NCBI GenBank assembly: GCA_029339505.1
Contig: JAQISU010000118.1
Location: 3,461,501-3,525,500, forward strand
Length of the DNA: 64,000 bases
Source of the DNA: Unio delphinus
Lineage: Eukaryota; Mollusca; Bivalvia; Unionida; Unionidae
Reading direction: 5' to 3'
The notes under the pieces are model-generated. The model ran no database searches. It saw only the letters and a program-made list of their open reading frames with translations, and was not told the DNA's origin. This document shows, in pieces, positions 38,005 through 51,374 of this stretch. The translations under genes were made by a program, and so were the position numbers. How positions within the stretch are numbered: the stretch's first letter is position 1; every line of letters begins with the position of its first letter.

Positions 38005-38690
38005 AGGAACACAAACAAGAAATCTAAACATTTTTGCTCATAATAAATAATACTACAAATGTAACTACAGCCAGTAATCTAAACATTTTTACACATAATA
38101 AATAATGCTACAAATAGAAAAATAGCCAGTAATCTAAACATTTATGCACGTAATAAATAATGCTACAAATAGAAAAATAGCCAGTAATCTAAACATTTAT
38201 GCACGTAATAAATAATGCTACAAATAGAAAAATAGCCAGTAATCTAAACATCTTTACACATAATAAATAATGCTACAATAGAAACAAAGACAGTAAACAG
38301 TAATCTCAACATTTTTACACATAATAAATAATGATACAAATAGAAAAATAGCCAGTAATCTAAACATCTTTACACATAATAAATAATGCTACAAATAGAA
38401 AAATAGCAAGTAATCAAAACATCTTTACACATAATAAATAATGCTACAAATAGAAAAATAGCCAGTAATCTAAACATCTTTGCACAAAATAAATAATGCT
38501 ACAAATAGAAACACAGACAGTAATCTCAAGATTTTTACACATAATGAGCAATGCTACAAATAGAAACACAGACAGTAATCTCAATATTTCAACACGTAAC
38601 AGTTAATGCTACAAATAGAAACACAGCCAGTAATCTAGAAACATAGCCAGTAATCGAAACATTTTTACACATCATAGCATAATTATTATT
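38005..38690. repeat. 55-bp minisatellite, about 12 copies
   Basis: Degenerate units with CACATAATAAATAATGCTAC, AAATAGAAAAATAGCCAGTA and ATCTAAACAT. Confidence 0.9.
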
Positions 38691-39440
38691 CGTATTTAAA
38701 TATTTTTACATGGATTTTATTTCTTCAAACTCAATCTCCCCTCTGGAATTCCTAGTCTACCTAATATTTGCCATGTTTGTCACTACAATTTAAGTGAAAG
38801 ATCTTGCCTTATTTATGACCTTGAAAATCTAGAAATTAACTTTAGACCCTCATCCTAGTCCTCTCATTTTGACTTGGGTTTTGTATTAAGGATGCTTCCA
38901 TCAGAACTATTTATTCCTACCTTATCATCTGAAAAAGAATCTGTCTTTAAGTTGTGTTAAGAACTGAGAGACTTTATTTAAAGTATTCATTAGAGTCACA
39001 AGGGTTTATTAATGCATTCGGATTAAGTCACTATTTTGAGATTAATGTGAATTAATTTAGAAACGTTTTGGGTATATCATTTTGATAAATCAAGAAATTT
39101 CTAACTTCGACGCACTTCCAGGTTAAAAGGTGAAGTTATGAACGTTAAAACAATGAAAGAAAAAACATTAATTGGGGAAAATGGAAATGTTTGACATTCA
39201 ACAAATAATTATGATTGACATTGGAATATTGAATTTGGGCAAAACAATTTCAATAATCGTTTTAATCTGCAGTTAAAACTGAATTTCAGATGGCCTGATT
39301 GATTGTCACATAAACGGTCATCAGAGAGATGACCAATATTTGATAATAATGCAGTAACTTAATCACTGATAAGTGATACCTCTCCTGGATTTTTCATCGT
39401 TCTTCTATGAATGTTTAATGAAACACGGCTTGACTTTGGA

Positions 39441-39913
39441 TTAATTAATTCCATCCCGTTGAAAGGTACATCTAACGTATTTAATTTCTTTTAGTTGAAA
39501 TAAGATATCTTTATCTAGCTGGTGAATGATGACAGGAATTGCCTTTTTTCCATTCTTTTCAGGACTATCTGGAACATATGTCTCTCTGTCGGCCATCTTC
39601 CGGTTTACCGCCGTCAATACTTTCAAAAAGGAGCAAGGTTTACGATAGTCGTATTTCATGACTTCTTCCCACAAGTAGTGCAGCATCCACGATCCATCAT
39701 TATTACTTCTCCATGCAAAATGTCCTGATGGGATACCATACATGACAAGGCAATCGTTGTTGCAGTGCACGATGGGCTTGTCCTCCGAAACGTCCACAAA
39801 ACCTCTTGCATCCGTGTCTTCTTCACTTTTGTCACAACCAAGAATTAGTTTGGATTCAGATTTAGATTTCATTTCAGACTCAGTTGTCTCTTCATCGGTG
39901 CTCTTTCCGTCAT
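39441..39913 (-). CDS. Caspase B, p10 exon
   Basis: Last coding exon of caspase B, encoding the small catalytic subunit. An acceptor (AACTGGCAG) precedes 39913, and the phase matches the linker exon at 41561-41650. The p10 signature is clear: DCLVMYGIPSGHFAWRS (S2/S4 pocket strand), NDGSWMLHYLWEEV (GSW motif) and a closing KDILFQ strand. An N-terminal acidic stretch (KSEEDTDARGFVD) includes candidate Asp processing sites. It ends at a stop at 39441. Together with the exons at 41561 and 44099 it gives a full-length caspase. Confidence 0.88.
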
Positions 39914-40204
39914 CTGCCAGTTAAAACAAACACATGTAAAATTAAATATCCATAAACAGGTGTCCATACTGAAAGGGAGATTTCCAGGTTCTGCAGATTA
40001 GTCATACATTCTTGTCCCGTTCAGATAAATTTAGTAGAAAAGTGACCTTTATGAACTGACCACCGTCCATAAACTGATACAATTTGTGGAATAAAAGAAA
40101 ATGTCATGTATAGCTTTAGTATAAAGTTGTAGTTGGTATTTTTCAAATTTCAAAACATAATCATTGTTTCGCAAAACAAATTTACCACTTTAGATCAAGA
40201 CCTC

Positions 40205-40540
40205 TGGGACTTTTGTATTTGCTTTAGTGTATGGTCTATGTGAGACATTTATACCAAGCTTTATGCAGGGTATATGTGGGACTTTTGTATTGGCATTTAT
40301 GCAGGGTATATGTGGGACTTTTGTATTGGCATTTATGCAGGGTATATGTGGGACTTTTGTATTGGCATTTATGCAGGGTATATGTGGGACTTTTGTATTG
40401 GCATTTATGCAGGGTATATGTGGGACTTTTGTATTGGCATTTATGCAGGGTATATGTGGGACTTTTGTATTGGCATTTATGCAGGGTATATGTGGGACTT
40501 TTGTATTGGCATTTATGCAGGGTTTATGCGTATCTATAAA
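40205..40540. repeat. 36-bp minisatellite, 7 near-perfect copies
   Basis: Unit contains GGGACTTTTGTATTGGCATT and TATGCAGGGTATATGT. The first copy is degenerate. It lies in the last intron of caspase B. A unit length divisible by three leaves all three plus frames open, giving false ORFs. Confidence 0.97.
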
Positions 40541-41029
40541 TTTATTATTCGTTTTTGATGCATTGCGCTTAGTTGATTAATAATTAAAGTAACAGATTGT
40601 CCACGTTTTTGTATTTCGAGTGCAATTGTCAAAGTTCTAGGAATTTGATAGACAGATCGCCAACGTTATAGGGCTTTGATTGACAGGTTGACAACGTTCT
40701 GGGACTTTCAGTGACATATTTTCAACGTTTTAATACTTATGTTTGCTCATATTTGTTTCACGCATACGGTGTATGGTTTTGCTGTGTTACTTCTATTAAA
40801 TTTCGAGCAGAACGATCACGTGAGCTACTGATCAATAGGTTTAGTATCGTTAGATCTGCATTTTTCAATGGGAACGAAAACTATAGATGCAGACCCTCTA
40901 TATGTCCTTGTGTAAAGCACTTCGATTACAATATATTTACATTTCTTGAACCTACTTATTGTAAATATTGAAATCATCCATAGTAACGTGAAATTAAACA
41001 TACAAAGTATATTTGTACTGTACTATTTG

Positions 41030-41545
41030 ATCACGCGTGTCAAGTATCTAATTTAAGACGACAAAATGTACGCAAACCGAAATGATCACGCGTGTCAAGC
41101 ATCTAATTTAAGACGACAAAACGTACGCAAACCAAAATGATCACGCGTGTCAAGAATCTAATACAGCGGTTCTCAACCTGTGGGTCGCGACCCCGTCAAG
41201 GGTCGAACAACGATTTGCCAGGGGTCGCTTACGACCATCGGAAATATACATTTATACAGTTATGAACGAAAATAATTTTACGGTTGGTTCCCCACAACAT
41301 TTGCATTAAAAGGGTCGCGGCACTAGAAAGGATGAGATCCGCTGATATAATATAAGACGACAAAATGTACGCAAACCGAAATGATCACGCGTGTCAAGCA
41401 ATTTAAGACGACAAAACGTACGCAAACCGAAATGATCACGCGTGTCAAGCATCCAATTTAAGACGACAAAACGTACGCAAACCGAAATGATCACGCGTGT
41501 CAAGCATCCAATTTAAGACGACAAAACGTACGCAAACCGAAATGG
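41030..41545. repeat. 55-bp minisatellite, about 6 copies, interrupted by a MITE
   Basis: Units contain AAGACGACAAAACGTACGCA and GAAATGATCACGCGTGTCAA. One unit is split by the hAT MITE at 41164-41344. It is intronic in caspase B. Confidence 0.93.
41164..41344 (+). mobile_element. SPIN-like hAT MITE
   Basis: 181 bp with hAT-type terminal inverted repeats: CAGCGGTTCTCAACC at the left and, at the right end, the inverse of CAGCGGATCTCATCC. Both ends carry an internal GGGTCGCG palindromic block. It is flanked by an 8-bp duplication with one mismatch (ATCTAATA/ATATAATA), the hAT standard. The terminal sequence CAGCGGTTCTCAACCTGTGG strongly resembles, from memory, the SPIN family known for transfer between distant animals. 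It has no coding capacity. Confidence 0.8.
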
Positions 41546-41560
41546 TTAGCTGTTACTTAC

Positions 41561-41650
41561 AGTGCGATCGACTGATGTGATCATCTCTGTGGAGTTGCTT
41601 AATATCATCTACGGTTACTCCTATTTCTGCTCCGGAGTCAACATTAGTGC
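41561..41650 (-). CDS. Caspase B, linker exon
   Basis: 90-bp exon with a TTTCAG acceptor before 41650 and a GTAAGT donor after 41561. The translation TNVDSGAEIGVTVDDIKQLH links p20 to p10 in phase and is paralogous to the caspase A exon at 991-1116. Confidence 0.8.
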
Positions 41651-42030
41651 CTGAAATGCAAAATCTACATATAAATAATGCAATTGAAAACAGACAGATG
41701 AGAAAATACATTAATAAGTAAAGTAGTCATATAAATGAACACATACGGTATCATTTGCATGTTTGCAGGAAGAAAATCGAATAATAGAAAAAAAAAATAC
41801 AATTTAAAAAAATAATTAACAAAAGTTAATTTTCTGATTAAATCAGGCAAAAATATCATAGGTTGATCAGGAACTCAAACAACTGTTAGCATGAAAACTG
41901 ATCACAAGCGTAAAATGGGAGACTTAGAAAACTGATGTGGGAAGGGGTGAGATATTTTATTTTTGAAAGTTCCATCTTCGTGTAGATTTCAAATAGAATA
42001 CATCTAAATATAATTTTCTATACAAATAGT

Positions 42031-42343
42031 TTGTTTGTTGTTTGATTAGGATTTTTAAAGTAGCTTTAACAATTTTTCAGTCATATCGTTACGATGTCTG
42101 CATTGATACAGCTTTTAGTGATGGTATCATGCCGCAGACATTTAGCGTGATGTCCCACCCAGTCACATTATCTTGACACCAGGCCAACCAGTCCTAACAC
42201 TAACCTCTTAATCCTGAGCGCCAAGAAAGGCAGCTGTTAGTACCATTTTTCTACGTCTTTGCTATGACTCGCTCTGATATCAAACACACGACCTCCTGCT
42301 TTTGCCTCGGACGCTAGACCACTAGACCATTGGAGTGGTTCTT
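42031..42343 (-). mobile_element. tRNA-derived SINE, full length
   Basis: About 313 bp, inverted copy of the SINE at 58222. It has a 10-bp target duplication, TACAAATAGT (42021-42030 and 42344-42353). Head on the minus strand has the tRNA-like A box (GGTCTAGTGG), and the tail has the AATCCTAATCAAAC end. It is intronic in caspase B. Confidence 0.88.
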
Positions 42344-42559
42344 TACAAATAGTGAAAGAATGTTTATCCAAGAGTATATGAGTAATTAACCCTTAGAACA
42401 AGTTACCGAATGCTTTATTGAAAACAGTCATAATGCTGTTGTTGGTCCAACGTTATTACTTATTAAATCGGGTGGATTTAATGCAAATATTTCAAAATAT
42501 AGTTGATTCGCGGGTAAATTACAAATATCGATTTATCAGAGTTAAGATTGCCTCTAGCA

Positions 42560-43150
42560 ATCAAAGTGACTATCACCATTGAACTACATCAGTTAAAGTA
42601 CAGTCTGCAATTGAAGTCAAGCAGGTCAGCGTTAATATTGCCATTGAAGTCTAACAGCCAACATAAAAATTGCCATTTAAGTCTAGACGCCAGCGTTTAG
42701 ATTGCGATTGAAGTCTGGCAATCGAATTAAAACTGCCATTGAACTCTAGCAGCCAGCGTTCATACTGCCATTGTAGTCTAGCAGCCGGAATAAAAACTGC
42801 CATTGAAGTCTAGCGGTCGACATAAAGATTGCTATGAAGTCTAGCGGTCGACATAAAGATTGCCATGAAGTCTAGCAGCCAAAAAAAATTGCCTTTTAAG
42901 TCTAGACGCCAGCGTTTAGATTGCGGTTGAAGTCTGGCAATGGAATTAAAACTGCCACTGAACTCTAGCAGCTAGCGTACATACTGTCATTGTAGTCTAG
43001 CAGCCGGAATAAAAACTGCCATTGAAGTCTCGCGGTCGACATAAAGATTGCCATGAAGTCTAGCAGCCGACAAAATATTGCCGTTTAAGTCTAGAAGCCA
43101 GCGTTCAGAGTGAGATTTAAATCTAACATAAAGATTACTATTGAACTTTA
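42560..43150. repeat. Degenerate 45-60-bp tandem repeats
   Basis: About twelve diverged units with ATTGCCATTGAAGTCTAGCA, GCCAGCGTT and GTCGACATAAAG. Two larger blocks (about 42650-42890 and 42890-43080) repeat each other. Intronic in caspase B. Confidence 0.88.
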
Positions 43151-44098
43151 GATTGCAAAACGAAATTGCAAGTCATTTATTCCTTTAGACAAATAAAGAA
43201 TACATTTGCATATTAAACATAGAACGCTAATCTATAGCTCCGTGCCGCCAATAAATCAACCGGAAATACATTTCTGTGATATTAAAATTTTATTTTGTCA
43301 AAAAAACTTAATTCAGTTCAGTATTTTTTTCTTCTCGTTTGTTATCCCTAGTTAACTAATCATTTATGTTCGCCACTAATACGGATTTTTATTGTATCCA
43401 CTGCACGCCATCTCCTAATTGATAACATTGGGTAGTTCGAGGCAAATTAAATGTTAAATTATCTTCGTGGTATATTTTCATATCATCATTAGCAAATTCA
43501 TAAATCATAATTACAAATTAATAATGAAATAAAAATAGCAAGAGCGTTATAAAAAAAACCTACTACATAAAATAATGGACTATCTGGTCAGAGTCGCCTG
43601 AAGTCTATGTAGAAGACAAAGGGGATGTAGAAAAAAAATAAAGTATCGTGTAGGATCAATGTGTCTAAACCAGATTGACTTTGGATAATGTTCCCCTTTG
43701 TGTAACATATTGGGATAGTAGCGTCAGTTTAAAGCTCGTATCGTTAATGTTTGTAGATATTTGGTAAATTTGTAGATATTTATAATAGATATAAATACTT
43801 TTCCTATTTAAGACAGGTTGGTTTACAGTTTAAACAACAAATGAATAGGAATCTGCTGTTTGGTGACTGGGAATGCAGTGATCAAAATTAACACTGTAAC
43901 GTTCTCTCATCATGTTGGGCATTAAGTGAATACTGAACTCTCTGAGCAGGAAAAAAATCTGCGTTTAGTAAATTATAGCATGAGACTGCCTTGTCTTTAA
44001 AGCAGATTATTGCAGAAAACGCTATTGTACTTGTTTTCTCATTTGGCTTAACGCATATGTTAACAACAATATTAAAACTATATTTCAAAGAAAACTAC

Positions 44099-45563
44099 CT
44101 CTGCATGCCTGAATGAAGAATAGTTTCGGTTTTCCTCTGAGACTTGGGATATTTTCATCGCTGAACATTTCTAGAATATCCCCTGTAAATATGTATTGGT
44201 CATCAGAGCAGTATATAACATGTTCCTTCTTTCCATTTCTTGGATGCTCCATCTCGTTCCCATGAGAACTGATAATAAGTGTAAAACTATCCATTTCGGT
44301 ATGATCAGCGTCTCTTACGTCTTGCAAAATTGCGAGTGTTGATTCCTTATCCAAATCATGACGCTCTATATTTTTATTGAGGTATCCAAGTTTTCGAAGG
44401 ATTCTCCTCGTCTTGTGAACATCGACCTCTGCACCATTTCTGGGACAAAGCCTTTCAAAATTTTTATTAACTATAATAATTGCGTAACCTCTATGAGGAT
44501 GCGAGAAATCATATAGGTCAGAATCACTACTGGTGTCGGGTGGAACATCCTTATAACTGTCAGGATCTCCTCCACTAAGTAATTTTTCAGCCTGCCTTTT
44601 ATCAGCACTAACACGTTCTGAATTTGTTTTTCCAGATTGTATTAAACTGCCTGTTGATTCTTCTGTAATACTTGAATTACAAAAAACGCTGCCACCCGAT
44701 AACGTTTGGAAATATGGATGATTTGGAAAAGCACCATCTTTACATTTCGCGTCAAGAAGTTTCTGTCGCATTTGTTCTAATGGGTTGATCAATGGCTCCC
44801 TTTCTTTGTAATTCATTTGCTTCTGATGTTTTGATTTATCCTTAGTTTTCCCCTTTTTCCCCTTGCATGAAAACAATTTCATGAATGGAAAGGCGAAGTC
44901 ACCTTCATCAGTTACGTAGTATGCACTAAGACTTGCATGGCCTTCTGGAATGGTATTATTGCCGTGGTCTTCTGCAATGCTTTTATTGGCATGGTCTTTT
45001 GGATTGTTGTCATTGTCGTGGTCGTCTGGAATGGTATTATTGTCGCGGTCTTCTGGAATTGTGTTATTATCATGATGTTTTGAAATGGTGTAATTATCAT
45101 AGTCTTTTGAAATAATGTTATCGTCGTGATCGTCTTCAATGGTGTTATTGTCGTGGACTTCGTGAATGGCGTTTTTGTATTGATCTTCTTGAATGGTGTT
45201 ATTGTCGTAATCTTCTGAAATGGTATTATTGCCATGCTCTTCGTCAATGGTGCTATTGTCGTGGTCTTTGGGAATGATGCTATTGTCGTGGTCTTTTGTA
45301 ATGATGTTATTGTCATGATCTTTTGACACTGACACTGTTCTATTATCAACTTCATGGTCAACTGGAGCTGTGTCGCCTTTGTCATGGTCGCTTGAGACAA
45401 TCCCATGGTCATTTACATTATCTTCTGTATTTTCCTCCCATGTATTTGCTTTTGTGTTACGTATCAAGTTATTATCCGATACATTTCCAGCTGTCGTTAA
45501 CGAATTTGCATTATCGCGTCCTAGATCTAGGTTGAACTGATCGGGTGTCATATGATCAGACAT
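44099..45563 (-). CDS. Caspase B, repeat prodomain plus p20 exon
   Basis: First coding exon of caspase B, from ATG 45563 (MSDHMTPDQFNLDLGRDN). The frame upstream begins with TTG. The prodomain (about 1-210) holds no CARD or DED. It is filled with some fifteen roughly 10-residue repeats of a DHDNNTI.ED type, which are acidic and Asn-rich. The shared segment YYVTDEGDFAF and a Lys-rich stretch follow. The p20 domain has HRGYAIIIVNK, the catalytic His in SSHGNE and the catalytic Cys in QACRG. The exon ends at CAGAG/GTAGTT, identical in position to caspase A. Linker and p10 exons follow at 41561 and 39441, so this gene appears complete. Confidence 0.88.
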
Positions 45564-45699
45564 TCCCAATTCTTCTGACCCAATCGTTTGAAATGTTGTG
45601 TAGTACAAACGTTTTAATGACGTGCAGATATATTGTCCATGGTCAATGACACTTTCTCATTTTTCTCTTACTCAGTAACGTTTTCTGAAATTTAAAAAT

Positions 45700-46580
45700 G
45701 ATATAAATTAAAATGTAAAAGGTATAAAAGACAATGCAAGTGTCAAATTAAAGTCGCCAATGAGCGATCCTTGCGTCGCTTAGGGACAAAGTATATTGTG
45801 TAATAGCACGTTTGAAAATCTTTTAAATTGATACTGAATATTGTTTTAAAGTCAGTGGGAATTAGAAAAAGCCGAGACCTCAAGCCAAGCTCACGCACTA
45901 TGTTAGTTGTTTGTTCTGGTATGTGTATTTAATTTGAATTGCTTGTTACTTTGGTTTTAGTTTGTTTTAATTAATTACGTGCTGTGGGTAATGAAACATT
46001 GTATCCTGTGAATGACCTTGTCCAGAAGCAATGACAGTTTTGGTAACAAGTTTTGTTTCTTAGAGTGAGTATCATAATTGTAAGCTGAGTATGTTTTATA
46101 TAATTGTAATTGGCCTAAATGAACTGCATTATGTGCCTTATGGTAACAAGCTTGTTAGTCCTTCCAGAACAATGAGCGTTTAATCCTCATCCGGGGTTTC
46201 GCGTCTTTGTTTGTCAAATAAATGATGTTTTTACGCAAGTCTTATCACGTGAGCATAGTTATGTTATCATTGTTGTGTACAGTATTCGATTTGGAATTAT
46301 TCAAATTATTTCTTCTCTATAACTACAAAGTGCTCTGATAACATTCTTGGAAATAGACATTTGAATTTACAGTGTAATTTCAATAATTCATTTCTTAGAT
46401 TGTATTATTGTGATGCAGCTAAAGACTGTTGTTACATCTAGACTTTAAGACCCTCACAGGCACATCAACACTTTTAGCTTGGATGTGCTTAGGATCTCAC
46501 ATAATGTTTTTTCAGAGTGTTTATTATTAGGACTTGTGCCTGTCATTATATGAGTGTTTTGGGACTCAGTTCGCAATACC
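45700..46580. other. Intergenic, no recognisable gene
   Basis: Upstream region of caspase B. No TATA box can be assigned with confidence and no coding sequence is recognised. Confidence 0.45.
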
Positions 46581-46584
46581 CAAT

Positions 46585-47135
46585 TTCAAATCTTACGTTT
46601 TCACTTCGTATTATTGGACATGAATCATTTGCTGAAGTTTTCAAATCTTACGTTTTCACATTGTATTCTTGGACATGAATCATTTGCTGAAGTTTTCAAA
46701 TCTTACGTTTTCACTTTGTATTCTTGGACATGAATCATTTGCTGAAGTTTTCAAATCTTACGTTTTCACATTGTATTCTTGGACATGAATCATTTGCTGA
46801 AGTTTTCAAATCTTACGTTTTCACTTTGTATTCTTGGACATGAATCATTTGCTGAAGTTTTCAAATCTTACGTTTTCATTTGTATTCTTGGACATGAATC
46901 ATTTGCTGAAGTTTTCAAATCTTACGTTTTCACTTTGTATTCTTGGACATGAATCATTTGCTGAGGTTTTCAAATCTTACGTTTTCACTTTGTATTCTTG
47001 GACATGAATCATTTGCTGAAGTTTTCAAATCTTACGTTTTCACTTTGTATTCTTGGACATGAATCATTTGCTGAAGTTTTCAAATCTTACGTTTTCACTT
47101 TGTATTCTTGGACATGAATCTTTTGCCGAAGTTTA
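46585..47135. repeat. 55-bp minisatellite, about 10 copies
   Basis: Units contain TTCAAATCTTACGTTTTCAC, TTTGTATTCTTGGACATGAA and TCATTTGCTGAAGT, nearly identical. Confidence 0.96.
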
Positions 47136-47518
47136 CAAAGCTTGATGTTTTTAAGCTTTTTTCTGTTACTTCTGTTAAGCGCATAGCACTCGTTTATTTC
47201 GCTCGTTACTCGATCTTGAAGTGAACTTACAAAAGCTAATTTTAAACACCTGAGTTGTATCAATAATTTATCAGTTTTCGGCAGTGTGATTCGATGTAGC
47301 TTTTCTATATTTTTATTTTCTTTCTTTCCAATTGGGTTTATGCTGAAGGCGGGATATCCATCGAAACAAATGAAGGCCAACAAGTACTCGTAATTGAAGT
47401 TATATTGCAAAGACAATGACAGACAGATATTTCTGTATTGTTTTTACAGCTAACATATAATTTTTAGGTGCAACAGATTTTATTTAAATATAGGGAGGTC
47501 GTGATCTTCTCTAACGTT

Positions 47519-47760
47519 GGTCAAACACATAGCAAATAAACTCTAATTAGAACGTCAAACACATAGCAAATAAACTCTAATTAGAACGTCAAACACATAG
47601 CAAATAAACTCTAATTAGAACGTCAAACACATAGCAAATAAACTCTAATTAGAACGTCAAACACATAGCAAATAAACTCTAATTAGAACGTCAAACACAT
47701 AACAAATAAACTCTAATTAGAACGTCAAACACATAGCAAATAAACTCTAATTAGAACGTG
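47519..47760. repeat. 34-bp minisatellite, about 7 copies
   Basis: Units contain AAACACATAGCAAATAAACT and CTAATTAGAACGTC. Confidence 0.96.
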
Positions 47761-48210
47761 AAAAGGAAATTTTGATTCCCTATGCCATATGAGTGAATTG
47801 AAAGGATATTAATACATTTCACCCATTTCGGAGTCATGAATTTATAGTTTAGTGCTTTCAAATGGTACAGGAAGAACCTGACGATGGATTAAGTTTCTTA
47901 GTTTCCCATCCTTCACACATGCATTTTCAGTTCCACTGAGCGGTAACCTATTGGCTTTTCTGTAGTAATGTCCGAGCTATGTAGTTGATAAAAAAAATCA
48001 TCTAAACTATCCACATGGTCTTGAGTTGTGATGCAAATTTGATTAGACTATCGTGCACTTTATTTCGTGACAGAAAAAGAAATGTAAGAATGCCATACTA
48101 TTCTGTCCGATATCGAGATCGGTATGTTTGGGGAACATACTCACAAAGGCGTCAAGGCAACAGCACGGACGAAGTAGATAGCCTAGTAGATAGAAGTTGT
48201 TCTATCATAA

Positions 48211-48211
<1 letters not shown>

Positions 48212-48285
<74 letters not shown>
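48212..48285. repeat. AT dinucleotide microsatellite
   Basis: Uninterrupted (AT)n. Confidence 0.96.
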
Positions 48286-48289
<4 letters not shown>

Positions 48290-49320
48290 GTCTGTTTTAG
48301 GGACTCTTATGTCGATGTATATTCAGGTCTTTGTAGCTGACTAAGTTTGAGATAAATTTATTTTGTCAGTTGTTTCGCTCATGTATAAATTAGAGAGAAG
48401 CGGAATGGTACAAATAGTTTCTAAATATAAACGTAGAAGTAATATCAGATTTGGAGATGCTGCGAGGCTGTTACTTTTGATCGGTGTTTCAAGCTTGCCA
48501 ACTTTCTTCTTTGCTTTAGATGCTAAAATATATCCTGATCATAAAAAGGAACGACACATCAATTGACTCAATAGTGGACAGTGATGTTCCTATTTGTGCA
48601 GCTCGGATGCCGCTAGAGATCGTAGTGCATTGGTTTGCAAAATAATCATTAGGCAGAATGGTTAGAGATCGTAGTGCAGTGGTTTGCATAAAATCCATTT
48701 TTCAGAATGGTGATGGTTGGCCTCATCCCGTAAATAATATGTTTATGTTAAATATTGATCCTTTGCGTGTTTACTGGTCATTCATAATGTTTAAAATGAA
48801 ATCTGTCAGGAATGTATTAATATAAAGTGGGATTTTTCTTCTTCGAACATAAATCATTTTCATTCTAAACGTTCTTTGTACATCAGTCACGTATTTATTG
48901 GTGAACTGCATTCGTAGTAGGATAGTTACATGATTAAAATTGTCTTGTTACAGTCTGGTCTCGTTTACCCGGTGTCTGTTTATTTCATAACGATTTTGAT
49001 ATGACACACAAATGGTAATGATCAATTACACGGGATTCCTAAATTAAACTTATTTAATAGAGATTCATCGTTTTATGTGGAACCATTTACGACGTGTTAA
49101 TGAAATTAGACTGTAATACAGACGAATCTGGTATTTGAAGTTTTCTTCAGCGGTCGAAAACAGTACGTGTTCAAAGTTATGTGAGTCTTTCGCATCTAGG
49201 GGATTTCAAAGTAAATTTTATAAAATAATATGTACCACTCGAATTATTAAACTCGACCAAATTTGAATGGAAGAAAGTTGAAGTCAATTTAAATGAATCG
49301 ATCAAAAGGCTAACATAACT
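48290..49320. other. Intergenic, no recognisable gene
   Basis: Includes an imperfect duplication of GTTAGAGATCGTAGTGCA..GGTTTGCA near 48615 and 48661. No supported gene. Confidence 0.45.
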
Positions 49321-49322
49321 CG

Positions 49323-49545
49323 TTGTTAATTGCACTTACTCTCTGCATGACTTATATACAGGTGCTTATTTGCAACACGAATTATGTACATGTGCTTATT
49401 TACCGCAGAAGTTATCTACATGTGCTTATTTACAATATGACTTATGTGCATGTGCTTATTAACCACATGACTTATATACATGTATATATTTACCACATGA
49501 CTTATGTACATGTGCTTTTTTACATCATGAGCTTTACATGCTAAT
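49323..49545. repeat. 30-bp minisatellite, about 7 diverged copies
   Basis: Units contain ACTTATGTACATGTGCTTAT and TTACCACATG. Confidence 0.85.
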
Positions 49546-49637
49546 CTTGGTTATAATTTCTAATGATATTGATAACCTTGAGATATGTGTTTTATATAAT
49601 CAATCATATGAAAACGGAGGATTGCTAACATCTATTT

Positions 49638-49638
<1 letters not shown>

Positions 49639-49685
<47 letters not shown>
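49639..49685. repeat. AAT trinucleotide microsatellite
   Basis: (AAT)n of about 45 bp. Confidence 0.95.
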
Positions 49686-49889
49686 TCAATAATAAATCAG
49701 TTTATAATGCAAATTACAACAAAAATATATCAACTTAAATGAATGTGTTAGAGATAAAATTAAATTCTGGATAAGATTTTCATATGGATTATTTTGGACT
49801 GATATTTGGTGATGAAGAAGGTTATTTACTACTCTCCTTTAATGTCTTGTTACATATTGTTACCTGCATATTTCCTTCATTTATAAAAC

Positions 49890-50400
49890 ACATCATTGGT
49901 TAGTGATACTTTGGTATAATAATTATCGGCTAGTGACACTTTGGTACATAGTTATTAGTCAGTGACACTTTGGTACATAGTTATTAGTTAGTGACACTGG
50001 TACATAGTTATTAGTGACACTTTGGTACATATTTATTAGTTAGTGACACTTTGGTACATAGTTATTAGTGACACTTTGGGACATAGTTATTAGTTAGTGA
50101 CACTTTGGTACATAGTTATTAGTTAGTGACACTTTGGTACATATTTATTAGTGACACTTTGGTACATAGTTATTAGTTAGTGACACTTTGTTACATAATT
50201 ATTAGTTAGTGACACTTTGGTACATAATTATTAGTGACACTTTGGTACATAGTTATTAGTGACACTTTGGTACATAGTTATTAGTTAGTGACACTTTGGT
50301 ACATATTTATTAGTTAGTGACACTTTGGTATATAATTACTAGTTAGTTACACTTTGTTACATAGTTATTAGTTAGTGACACTTTGGTACATAGTTATTGT
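49890..50400. repeat. 25/29-bp minisatellite, about 18 copies
   Basis: Units contain TAGTGACACTTTGGTACATA and GTTATTAG, with and without an extra TTAG, so the unit length alternates irregularly between about 25 and 29 bp. Confidence 0.93.
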
Positions 50401-51370
50401 GAATAAGTTTACATACTTTAGATATACTTACCCAAAGCTCCCTACACATTTGTGTTTTTGTTGTAGACCAATGTGAATAAAGCTTTCTTTCTCCTTTAAA
50501 ACGGACAGCATTATAAGCAAAAGCAGAAATAAAAACGTTTTCAACCGAAATAGGTAGGTGACAATGTCCAATAGATAATGCCAAATAATGGCGCGCGATT
50601 ACGTACCTGTGGAAACTCGCCAAGTTAGCTATTCTGTGCCTTGGAAATGAAACTGAAGGAACATGTATCACAATAATATTTCGATAATGTTATGTCGAAG
50701 CTGCAACTTTAAAGTGCTTGATCACTCTTGGATCCTGTCGTTGACATTTGGTCACAATGTCTCAACCGACCAATTTCTTAATCTTGATTTTATATCTTCA
50801 CTCGATTGTTTTGTAGTGGTTGTTTCAATTCCGCAATAGTATTGGACTGTGGATACAATACTAAATAGATATGATTAATAAATGAGCGTTAGATAAGAAA
50901 GAATACACTTATATTGCAAAGCTACAACCTAATACAACATTACATATACCAGCCATATGTCTTCATTCAACATAACCTTTTTCAGAATATGGTACATGAC
51001 CCGTGTAGCTAGCTATTCTTATAACACATTCCTATTACAAATATATGTACTGTATTTTGGTCATTGTTCTGTAACTAATACTTTAGCCAAATAATCTAGC
51101 TGCCACGAGTAGAGATATTGTTTATTTTAATATGGCACAGTAAAGTAGATAAAGCAAAGTACACATGTGAATTGATAACGATATTACATACAGGGTCTTC
51201 CTGTAGATCACACATACGTTTTAACATTAAGAGGCATGTGACGTATATATTTAATTTGAAGTAAGATACCAAGATGACCGATGATGATGGTATCGATGAT
51301 CTTACGCTTGCGACGCTTTCCGCCCAGTAGTGGAGAATATCTTTCAAATATACAAATTAGTTGATATCTA
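50401..51370. other. Intergenic, no recognisable gene
   Basis: AT-rich unique sequence. The short ORFs have no recognisable features. Confidence 0.45.
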
Positions 51371-51374
51371 AGCC

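Noticed and set aside
40227..40580. Open frames of 94-117 codons in all three plus frames
   Set aside because: Product of a 36-bp minisatellite in an intron. Simultaneous openness in three frames shows repeat structure, not coding.
47519..47760. 34-bp direct repeats considered as a CRISPR array
   Set aside because: Units are contiguous with no unique spacers, and the context is animal DNA.
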